Positions 1 through 5,513 of a stretch of DNA of 8,802 nt are shown here, piece after piece. The stretch spans positions 1 to 8,802 of the forward strand of contig JAGOBX010000125.1 in the NCBI GenBank assembly GCA_017999075.1, written 5' to 3'. The DNA is from JAGOBX01 sp017999075 [NCBI: Candidatus Babelota bacterium] (GTDB taxonomy: Bacteria > JAGOBX01). Under the pieces are notes generated by a model. The model was not told where the DNA came from and searched no databases. It worked only from the letters and a program-made list of their open reading frames with translations. The position numbers and the translations under genes were made by a program. Position 1 is the first letter of the stretch. The number at the start of each line of letters is the position of its first letter.

Positions 1-57
1 TGTGAGATTTTTTTGAAATCAAAAATAAATCTTCCTGAATTTTCAAATATTGATTGA
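1..57 (+). CDS. Possible 3' tail of an upstream gene (partial)
   Basis: Frame 1 is open from the left edge to a TGA at 55-57 and would give an 18-residue C-terminal tail ending LPEFSNID. The other two forward frames hit stops within the first 15 bases. Codon choice (CCT, GAA, TTT, AAT, GAT) resembles the genes downstream. Eighteen open codons are only weak evidence in AT-rich DNA, and the product cannot be named. The stop overlaps the -35 box of the next promoter, which would make the gap very tight. Confidence 0.3.
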   Translation, partial: CEIFLKSKINLPEFSNID

Positions 58-81
58 CATAAAGGGCAGGATTAATATAAT
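54..81 (+). promoter_or_regulatory. Sigma70-type promoter of the amidohydrolase-rnc-gltX unit
   Basis: A perfect TTGACA (54-59) is followed after 16 bases by a perfect TATAAT (76-81). Transcription should start near 88, giving a leader of about 39 bases before the ATG at 127. The leader is almost entirely A and T, with no evident Shine-Dalgarno sequence. No other convincing promoter was seen before gltX, so this one probably serves all three genes. Confidence 0.8.
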
Positions 82-126
82 AATACGCAATTTATTTTTA
101 AAAAAAATTAGTTTTTAATAAAAAAA

Positions 127-954
127 ATGTATGATAATTATAAAATAATTGATACACATACTCATATATTTCCTGATGAACTTGCAGAACGGGCTATTAC
201 TTTTCTTGAAGAAGAAGGAAATATAAAAGCTGAACATAACGGAACAGTTTTGGGGTTGTTGAAAAATATGGAACAATCAGGTATTGACAGGGCAGTTGTA
301 TTGTCAATAGCTACAAAACCCGGGCAGGTAGATAAAATTAATCAATGGGCAGCAGCTGAAACCAAAAAATTTTTTCCTAAATTATTATTGTCAGGGACAT
401 TACATCCTGATTATGAAAATATCGAAGACTCAATTAAATTTTTGAAGAAAAATAATATTAATGTTATAAAACTGCATCCTGAATATCAGTATTTTTGTCC
501 TGCCGATAAAAGAGTTTTTAAATTATATGAAATAGCTTCTGATTATGAAATGGCCATATATTTTCATGCAGGCAGAGATATAGCTTATGTAGGTTCCAGA
601 TGCACTCCGAAAATTTTGAATAAAATAATTAATAAATATCCTAAATTAAAGGTTGTTGCAGCTCATTTAGGCAGTTTTGAATTATGGGATGAAGTACTAA
701 CTTATCTTGCAGGAGAAAATATTTTTTTGGATACAGGATTTACGTTCGATCATATTTCAGAAGATATATTTTATAAAATTTTTGAGAAACACGATAAATC
801 GAAAATTTTGTTTGGAACTGATTCGCCATGGAAACCTCAATTGACATATGTTAAAAAAATATTGAATTTGAGAATAAATAGAGAGTTTTTAAAAAAAATG
901 TTGTGGGATAATGCCGAATCATTGTTTTGGAATAATGATGGAAATTATGTTTGA
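127..954 (+). CDS. Amidohydrolase-2 family TIM-barrel metal-dependent hydrolase
   Basis: This 275-residue cytoplasmic protein has the marks of the amidohydrolase superfamily, probably the amidohydrolase-2 branch (COG2159-like). The N-terminal metal-binding HxH is H11 and H13 in DTHTHIFP. Further candidate metal or active-site residues follow in barrel order: K115/H117 (IKLHPE), H147 (FHAGRD), H180 (AAHLGS) and D232 (FGTDSPW). Length and motif spacing fit an intact single-domain enzyme. There is no signal peptide. The start is set by the HxH motif lying only 10 residues in and by the promoter just upstream. The family contains hydrolases, decarboxylases and lactonases, so the substrate cannot be named. 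The neighbours rnc and gltX are housekeeping genes and give no pathway clue. A TatD-like nuclease is a less likely alternative, because the HLG and GTDSPW context fits amidohydrolase-2 better. Confidence 0.85.
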   Translation: MYDNYKIIDTHTHIFPDELAERAITFLEEEGNIKAEHNGTVLGLLKNMEQSGIDRAVVLSIATKPGQVDKINQWAAAETKKFFPKLLLSGTLHPDYENIEDSIKFLKKNNINVIKLHPEYQYFCPADKRVFKLYEIASDYEMAIYFHAGRDIAYVGSRCTPKILNKIINKYPKLKVVAAHLGSFELWDEVLTYLAGENIFLDTGFTFDHISEDIFYKIFEKHDKSKILFGTDSPWKPQLTYVKKILNLRINREFLKKMLWDNAESLFWNNDGNYV

Positions 955-1657
955 TGACAAAAAAATAGATTGTCTTATTGACAGACTTGGTTATGATTTT
1001 AAAAATAGAAACCTCCTTCATACGTCGCTTCAGCATTCGTCAATAGTTAATGAAATAAAAACTAAGAACTGCGATTGCGTCATTGAAAGTAATGAACGTA
1101 TGGAATTTTTAGGAGATTCTATAATAGGAGCAATTGTTTCAGAATATTTATATAAAATTATTCCTCCTCTTTGCGAATATGAAATGACTGCTGTAAAAGC
1201 ATATGTTGTAAGCAGAACAAATATGTCTTTAATTTCTCGTAAAATAGGACTTGAAGAATATTTTTTAACTTCTGGAATTACATTGGATATGAGGAATAAT
1301 TCGAAAATAAGCGCTGATATGCTTGAATCTTTTATTGGTGCAGTATATTTGGATTCTTCATATGAAACTGCGTCAGAAATTGTTATCAAACTATTTAAAG
1401 AAAGTATTGAAGAAAAGATAATATTCAGAAGTTTTAAAAATTATAAATCAATGCTGCAGGAATACTGCGCGTCATATTATAAATGCGTACCAGAATACAG
1501 AATAATAAAATCTGTTGGGGAAGAACATAAAAAAGTTTTTACTGTTGAAGTTTTTATTAATGGTGAAAAATACGGCGAAGGTTCTGGCAGACGTATTAAA
1601 GATGCGGAAAAACAGGCAGCAGCTATGGCATTGGCTCGAATAAATAATATAAAATAA
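947..1657 (+). CDS. rnc: Ribonuclease III
   Basis: Cytoplasmic endonuclease that cleaves double-stranded RNA, maturing rRNA and processing some mRNAs. From the ATG at 947 it is 236 residues, close to the 226 of E. coli RNase III. The N-terminal catalytic domain carries the signature NERMEFLGDS (49-58), with acidic residues E50, E53 and D57, and a second acidic pair D124/E127 in ADMLESFIGAVYLD. These match E. coli E38, E41, D45, D114 and E117. A double-stranded-RNA-binding domain occupies about 165-234 and ends in GRRIKDAEKQAAAMAL. The frame is open from an ATG at 911, with others at 935 and 938. I chose 947 because the conserved region (LIDRLGYDF) begins about 10 residues later, as in the family, and a weak GGA lies just upstream. 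This start overlaps the amidohydrolase gene by 8 bases and suggests translational coupling. The common acpP-fabF neighbours are absent. Confidence 0.95.
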   Translation: MFDDKKIDCLIDRLGYDFKNRNLLHTSLQHSSIVNEIKTKNCDCVIESNERMEFLGDSIIGAIVSEYLYKIIPPLCEYEMTAVKAYVVSRTNMSLISRKIGLEEYFLTSGITLDMRNNSKISADMLESFIGAVYLDSSYETASEIVIKLFKESIEEKIIFRSFKNYKSMLQEYCASYYKCVPEYRIIKSVGEEHKKVFTVEVFINGEKYGEGSGRRIKDAEKQAAAMALARINNIK

Positions 1658-1663
1658 CTGGAT

Positions 1664-1670
1664 AGAGGAG
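1664..1670 (+). promoter_or_regulatory. Strong ribosome binding site of gltX
   Basis: AGAGGAG lies 6 bases before the gltX ATG at 1677, in the 19-base gap after rnc. It is the best Shine-Dalgarno match in the window and fixes the gltX start. It contrasts with the SD-poor starts of the promoter-proximal genes. Confidence 0.85.
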
Positions 1671-1676
1671 TATAAA

Positions 1677-3125
1677 ATGAAAATATTAAAAAATTGCAGA
1701 GTTAGATTTGCGCCTAGTCCAACAGGGTATTTGCATATCGGCGGAGCTCGAACTGCATTATTTAATTGGCTTATTGCCAGAAATAACTGCGGAACATTTA
1801 TATTGAGAATTGAAGATACAGACAGAGAAAGATTTGTAGAAGGTTCAGTGGAACAAATTATTGATTCGCTGAAATGGCTTGGCATAAATTGGGACGAAGG
1901 ACCTGACTGCGCAGGAAAATTTGGGCCGTATATTCAGTCTCAACGTTTGGAAATATATAAAAAATATGCGTTTAAATTGATAGAACAGAACAGCGCTTAT
2001 TATTGTTTTTGTTCTGCTGATCGTCTTGAAAAAATGCGTGAAGACCAGAAAAACAAAGGAGAATCAACTCATTATGACAGATGCTGCAGAAATTTATCCC
2101 CCACACAGATTGAAGAAAACCTGAAAAATAATTTGCCATACGTGATACGCATGAAAGTTCCGATAACAGGGAACATATCATTTACTGATATTATCAGAGA
2201 AGAAGTTGTTATTCCATTTGAAAATGTTGATGATCAGGTGCTTTTAAAATCAGATGGGTTTCCTACTTATCATCTTGCAAATGTAATTGATGATCATTTA
2301 ATGGAAATAACCCATGTTATCCGGGGCGAAGAATGGCTTATGAGTACGCCAAAACATTTGCTGCTGTATAATTATTTTAATTGGGAACCACCTGATTTTG
2401 CTCATTTGCCATTATTATTGAATCCTGATAGGAGTAAATTAAGCAAACGTCAGAATGACGTGTCAGTATCCGATTATAAAAATAAAGGTTTTCTTTCTGA
2501 AGCAGTAGTTAATTTTATTGCTCTTCTCGGATGGAATCCTGGAGATGATAAAGAAATTTTTTCAATTGATGAATTGGTTAAATTGTTTGATATTAATAAA
2601 TGCGGAAAATCAGGATCAGTCTTTGATATTGCTAAATTAAGATGGATGAACGGATTATACATCCGTGAATTAAAGAAAACCAATATAAGTAAATTGGCGG
2701 AATTGCTTAAATATTATTTGGTGAGCAATAATTATATTTCTGAAAATTATAGTTTTGAAAAATTGAAAAATATAGCGGAATTGACCTGTGCCGGGATTGA
2801 TACTATAAATGATGTTTCGAATTTTACCGGATTATTATTTAATGATGAAATAATAATTTCAGGTGAAGAAGAAAAAAAAATAATGGAATCTTCCAATGCT
2901 GTTAATGTAAAAAAAGTTTTTTTGACTGAACTGGAAAAAGTCGATGAAATAGATAAATCAAATATGAATTCAATATTTAAAAATGTTCAGTCTGTTTCCG
3001 GAGTAAAAGGAAAAGAATTGTATCATATAATAAGAATTTTGATTTCAGGAACAATTGAAGGTCCGGATCTTGCCGCTTTAATATTATTTCTCGGTAAAGA
3101 TGGGATCAAGAGGCGATTAAAGTAA
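1677..3125 (+). CDS. gltX: Glutamyl-tRNA synthetase
   Basis: Class I aminoacyl-tRNA synthetase that charges tRNA(Glu) with glutamate using ATP, in the cytoplasm. At 482 residues it has the usual bacterial length. The HIGH-type ATP motif is HIGG (20-23) within FAPSPTGYLHIGGARTAL, and the KMSKS-type loop is KLSKR (254-258). The insert after the first half of the Rossmann fold holds a zinc-knuckle-like CFC (C110, C112) and CCRN (C136-N139). N139 stands where E. coli has the zinc ligand H127, so metal binding may differ or be lost. The helical anticodon-binding region from about 330 to the end closes with the family-typical GPDLAALILFLGKDGIKRRL. Whether it is discriminating or also charges tRNA(Gln) cannot be decided by eye. 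It follows rnc by 19 bases in the same unit and is the last gene before the convergent hairpin. Confidence 0.97.
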   Translation: MKILKNCRVRFAPSPTGYLHIGGARTALFNWLIARNNCGTFILRIEDTDRERFVEGSVEQIIDSLKWLGINWDEGPDCAGKFGPYIQSQRLEIYKKYAFKLIEQNSAYYCFCSADRLEKMREDQKNKGESTHYDRCCRNLSPTQIEENLKNNLPYVIRMKVPITGNISFTDIIREEVVIPFENVDDQVLLKSDGFPTYHLANVIDDHLMEITHVIRGEEWLMSTPKHLLLYNYFNWEPPDFAHLPLLLNPDRSKLSKRQNDVSVSDYKNKGFLSEAVVNFIALLGWNPGDDKEIFSIDELVKLFDINKCGKSGSVFDIAKLRWMNGLYIRELKKTNISKLAELLKYYLVSNNYISENYSFEKLKNIAELTCAGIDTINDVSNFTGLLFNDEIIISGEEEKKIMESSNAVNVKKVFLTELEKVDEIDKSNMNSIFKNVQSVSGVKGKELYHIIRILISGTIEGPDLAALILFLGKDGIKRRLK

Positions 3126-3153
3126 AATTATCAGTATTTCCTGGCAATTTTTT

Positions 3154-3216
3154 GAATTTTTTTTGCAAAATTTTTATAGTTTATTTATCAATATGAAAAT
3201 TTTGTAAAAAAAATTC
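3154..3216. terminator. Long AT-rich hairpin between convergent gltX and pdxA
   Basis: Arms 3154-3178 and 3192-3216 pair over 25 bases around a 13-base loop. As plus-strand RNA, all positions pair with two G-U wobbles (3165/3205 and 3175/3195). As minus-strand RNA, the same two positions become C-A mismatches. The 5' arm contains T8 and the 3' arm A8. It sits in the only gap between two converging units, so a bidirectional transcription end is the simplest reading. Neither strand has a separate U-run directly after the stem and the stem is very GC-poor, so it is not a textbook intrinsic terminator. Confidence 0.5.
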
Positions 3217-3255
3217 ATAGTTGGAAATATATTCTGTAAGATATAAATTTTAAAA

Positions 3256-4254
3256 TTATAATTTTCTAGAGCAAATTAATTTCGCATGGCGAACTGCTTC
3301 AGTCAGACTGGTGTAATGAGCTTTATTTTTTCCTACGATATCGTAGGCTGTGCCATGGTCGACAGAAGTTCTTGTTATAGGTAAGCCAATAGTTATATTA
3401 ACGCCTGTTCCGAAAGAAATAAGTTTTAAAGGAATAAGCCCCTGATCATGGTACATGCATACCACACAGTCAAAATTATTTTTTACTTTAGGAAATAAAG
3501 TGTCTGGTGAAAACGGACCTTCTGCAGATACGTGTTTTTTTTTTGCCAAATCAACAGCAGGTTTAATATATTTGATTTCTTCTTGGCCGAATAATCCGTT
3601 TTCACCGCAGTGAGGATTAAGAGATAATACGGCGATTTTTGGTTTTTTTACTGCAAAGTCTGATTTTAATGAAGTGTCGGCAAGCATTATTGTTTTAAAA
3701 ACAGAATCTACAGAAATTTTTTCAGGAACTTTTTTTATTCCTATGTGTGTTGTTACAAGCAGAACCCGCAAATATTTCCCTACAAGCATCATACCGAAAT
3801 TTTTAGAGCCGGTTAAATGTCCTAAAAGTTCAGTATGCCCTGGAAATAAAGAACCGGCTTTGTGTAATGCGTCTTTATTAATCGGACAAGTAACTATAGC
3901 GCTGACATTTTTTTTTAAAGCGTTGTCTACAGCAGATACAATATAATCAAGCGATGCTTTACCTGATTCAGCTGAAACTTCTCCGAATTTTATTTTTGAC
4001 ATGCAGCAATTATTAAAATCTAACAGGTTTAATTGAGAATCCGATAAAATTGTTTTTTTGTCAAAATTTTGGATTATATTTATTTTCAGATTTAAGTTAT
4101 ATAGTTTTATATAATAATATAAAAGTTTAAAGTCGCCGAAAATTATTGTTTCGCTGAATTTGATTTTTTTTTCTGCAGCTGCTTTTACAATAATTTCCGG
4201 ACCCACACCTGAAGGGCATCCCATAGTTATACATATAATTTTTTTTGGATTCAT
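3256..4254 (-). CDS. pdxA: 4-hydroxythreonine-4-phosphate dehydrogenase
   Basis: Cytoplasmic enzyme of the DXP-dependent vitamin B6 pathway. It oxidises 4-phosphohydroxy-L-threonine with NAD(P); the product decarboxylates to 3-amino-2-oxopropyl phosphate, which PdxJ condenses with deoxyxylulose phosphate. The 332 residues match the E. coli length of 329. Visible motifs are the N-terminal TMGCPSGVGPE (10-20), substrate-binding GHTELLG (H140, T141), the metal-binding histidines H170 (TTHIG), H215 (LNPHCGENG) and H269 (MYHDQG), and a C-terminal GVNITIGLPITRTSVDHGTA block. These histidines fit E. coli H166, H211 and H266. The ATG overlaps the ispG stop by 4 bases (ATGA) with no well-spaced Shine-Dalgarno, so translation is probably coupled to ispG. 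A catabolic PdxA2-type phospho-threonate dehydrogenase is an alternative, but the ispG neighbour favours biosynthesis. No pdxJ or pdxB is in the window. Confidence 0.93.
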   Translation of the reverse strand: MNPKKIICITMGCPSGVGPEIIVKAAAEKKIKFSETIIFGDFKLLYYYIKLYNLNLKINIIQNFDKKTILSDSQLNLLDFNNCCMSKIKFGEVSAESGKASLDYIVSAVDNALKKNVSAIVTCPINKDALHKAGSLFPGHTELLGHLTGSKNFGMMLVGKYLRVLLVTTHIGIKKVPEKISVDSVFKTIMLADTSLKSDFAVKKPKIAVLSLNPHCGENGLFGQEEIKYIKPAVDLAKKKHVSAEGPFSPDTLFPKVKNNFDCVVCMYHDQGLIPLKLISFGTGVNITIGLPITRTSVDHGTAYDIVGKNKAHYTSLTEAVRHAKLICSRKL

Positions 4255-5333
4255 CCTACAATTTTTTTTAATTCTGATTTTAATAAATTAAGTATTTCGG
4301 ATTCAGGAACTTTTTTTACTATTTTTCCTTTTTTGAAAAGTAATCCGACTCCATTTCCGCCTGTTATTCCTATATCTGCGTCGCGGGCTTCTCCAGGGCC
4401 GTTTACCACACAACCCATAACAGCTACTTTTACTGGTATCCTTACGTTATATAATAATTTTTCTACTTCTTCAGCGATTTTAATTAAATTTATTTGAGTG
4501 CGTCCGCAAGTTGGACACGCAATTAAATCAGGCGTATCAGTTCTTAGTTTTAATGAAGCAAGGATTTTATAAGCCGCATACACTTCTTCTATCGGATCGG
4601 CTGATAATGAAACTCGTATAGTATCACCAATTCCATAGGATAGAATTTGCGATAACCCTACTGCTGATTTTATCAGACCGCATCTAAGCGTTCCAGTTTC
4701 TGTGATTCCTATGTGCAGAGGATAATTTCTTTTTTTACTGAACATCAAATAACTTTTTACAGTTGATAAAACATCTGAAGTTTTAAGAGAAACAACAATA
4801 TCCGTAAAATTCAGTTCTTCAAGATACTGAACTTCTTTTATAGCGCTTTCTGTCATAGCCTGCTCAATAGAAATTTTTTTTGATTCTAGTTTATGAAGAA
4901 TAGGTTTTTCAAGTGAACCTAAATTGACACCTACGCGTATAGGTATATTTTTGTTTTTTGCTGCATTAACTATTTCTTTGATTTTCCATTTGTCTGTTAT
5001 ATTTCCTGGATTTATTCTAAGTTTTGAAATTCCTGATTCTATTGATTTTAAAGCAAGTTTATAATCAAAATGAATATCTGCGACAATAGGAATATCAATT
5101 GATTTAGTGATTTTTTTCAAACCTTCTATATCGTCCTCATCTTTAACAGACACTCTTATGATCTCGCATCCTGCTTTTTGTAATTTTTTCATCTGGTTCA
5201 AAACACGCCTGTAACACGATGTTTTTATATTACACATTGATTGAATTCTGATAATATTGCAGTTGCCTATAACAAAATTTTTAATTTTAATTTGTTTTGT
5301 TTTTTTTCTTGGAGTGATTAAATTTTTAGTCAT
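4251..5333 (-). CDS. ispG: 4-hydroxy-3-methylbut-2-en-1-yl diphosphate synthase
   Basis: Penultimate enzyme of the MEP isoprenoid pathway. It reductively opens the cyclic diphosphate MEcPP to HMBPP using a [4Fe-4S] cluster and an external electron donor. The protein has 360 residues: an N-terminal TIM barrel (about 15-255) and a C-terminal cluster domain. The cluster ligands are C273 and C276 (ACPTCGRT), C308 (MGCVVNGPGEA) and the nearby glutamate E315. Barrel landmarks are QSMCN (31-35), VADIHFDYKLA (84-94), KLRINPGN (104-111) and GITETG (209-214). It is the short bacterial form without the extra middle domain of plants, Chlamydiae and Bacteroidota. In the conserved N-terminal stretch, C40 replaces the usual aspartate (T-x-D). 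The start at 5333 has no Shine-Dalgarno in its A-rich leader. It is the first gene of the leftward unit, with pdxA overlapping its stop. Confidence 0.97.
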   Translation of the reverse strand: MTKNLITPRKKTKQIKIKNFVIGNCNIIRIQSMCNIKTSCYRRVLNQMKKLQKAGCEIIRVSVKDEDDIEGLKKITKSIDIPIVADIHFDYKLALKSIESGISKLRINPGNITDKWKIKEIVNAAKNKNIPIRVGVNLGSLEKPILHKLESKKISIEQAMTESAIKEVQYLEELNFTDIVVSLKTSDVLSTVKSYLMFSKKRNYPLHIGITETGTLRCGLIKSAVGLSQILSYGIGDTIRVSLSADPIEEVYAAYKILASLKLRTDTPDLIACPTCGRTQINLIKIAEEVEKLLYNVRIPVKVAVMGCVVNGPGEARDADIGITGGNGVGLLFKKGKIVKKVPESEILNLLKSELKKIVG

Positions 5334-5362
5334 AATATTTTTTTTTTGTTTTTAAATAAAAT

Positions 5363-5398
5363 ATGAAGAGATTGATATTTTTTTAGCAATCTTTTCAT
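5363..5398. promoter_or_regulatory. Hairpin in the predicted ispG leader
   Basis: Bases 5363-5374 and 5387-5398 form a 12-bp stem around a 12-base T-rich loop. One position (5368/5393) is a G-U wobble on the plus strand and a C-A mismatch on the minus strand. It lies between the predicted ispG transcription start (near 5406) and the ispG ATG at 5333, so it would be part of the ispG 5' untranslated RNA. It could affect mRNA stability or be a protein site on DNA. Chance cannot be excluded in such AT-rich DNA, and no known riboswitch was recognised. Confidence 0.4.
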
Positions 5399-5412
5399 TG
5401 TCATATAAGTTG

Positions 5413-5441
5413 ATTTTATTCCTGTTGTTGGAAAAAATCAA
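5413..5441 (-). promoter_or_regulatory. Candidate sigma70-type promoter of ispG-pdxA
   Basis: On the minus strand, TTGATT (plus coordinates 5436-5441) is followed after exactly 17 bases by TAAAAT (5413-5418). Four of six -35 bases and five of six -10 bases match consensus. Transcription would start near 5406, leaving a leader of about 72 bases. Its -35 box faces that of the divergent promoter, with only 10 bases between. Confidence 0.5.
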
Positions 5442-5451
5442 TTAAAATTTG

Positions 5452-5480
5452 TTGACAGTGATTAAAATATAAAATACAAT
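5452..5480 (+). promoter_or_regulatory. Sigma70-type promoter of the signalling and envelope unit
   Basis: A perfect TTGACA (5452-5457) is followed after 17 bases by TACAAT (5475-5480), one base from consensus. Transcription would start near 5487, about 27 bases before the ATG at 5514. The -10 box straddles the centre of a perfect inverted repeat (5464-5492), so a repressor bound there could block it. Confidence 0.7.
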
Positions 5481-5492
5481 ATTTTATATTTT
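5464..5492. repeat. Perfect 13-bp inverted repeat over a -10 box (possible operator)
   Basis: AAAATATAAAATA (5464-5476), spacer CAA (5477-5479) and TATTTTATATTTT (5480-5492) form a perfect inverted repeat. It covers the spacer end, -10 box and predicted start site of the promoter for the gene at 5514. The T-run continues to 5496, so it resembles an intrinsic terminator. However, transcription of the downstream gene should begin inside the right arm, so the full hairpin would not form in that RNA. A DNA-level operator is the more natural reading. The arms contain only A and T, so chance remains possible. Confidence 0.45.
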
Positions 5493-5513
5493 TTTTACGA
5501 AATTATTCTTAAA

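Noticed and set aside
841-870. TTGACA at 841-846 as an internal promoter before rnc
   Set aside because: No acceptable -10 box lies 16-18 bases downstream, and the hexamer encodes part of the amidohydrolase.
911-946. Earlier in-frame starts for RNase III (ATG at 911, 935 and 938)
   Set aside because: They add up to 12 residues with no family similarity and deepen the overlap with the amidohydrolase gene; the ATG at 947 fits the usual distance to the conserved LGYDF region.
1030-1885. Minus-strand open frames of 119 and 137 codons (1030-1389 and 1472-1885)
   Set aside because: They lie antisense to rnc and gltX, show no recognisable domain, and have no promoter or ribosome site; they are by-products of the coding strand.
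3246-3257. 12-bp palindrome AATTTTAAAATT at the pdxA 3' end
   Set aside because: Short, purely A/T and with no loop; expected by chance in sequence of this composition.
3674-3946. Plus-strand open frame of 90 codons inside pdxA
   Set aside because: Antisense to a clearly conserved enzyme and with no family features.
5464-5496. Inverted repeat plus T-run read as an intrinsic terminator
   Set aside because: No gene is transcribed rightward into it, since the upstream neighbour runs leftward, and the predicted start site lies inside it; an operator reading is preferred.
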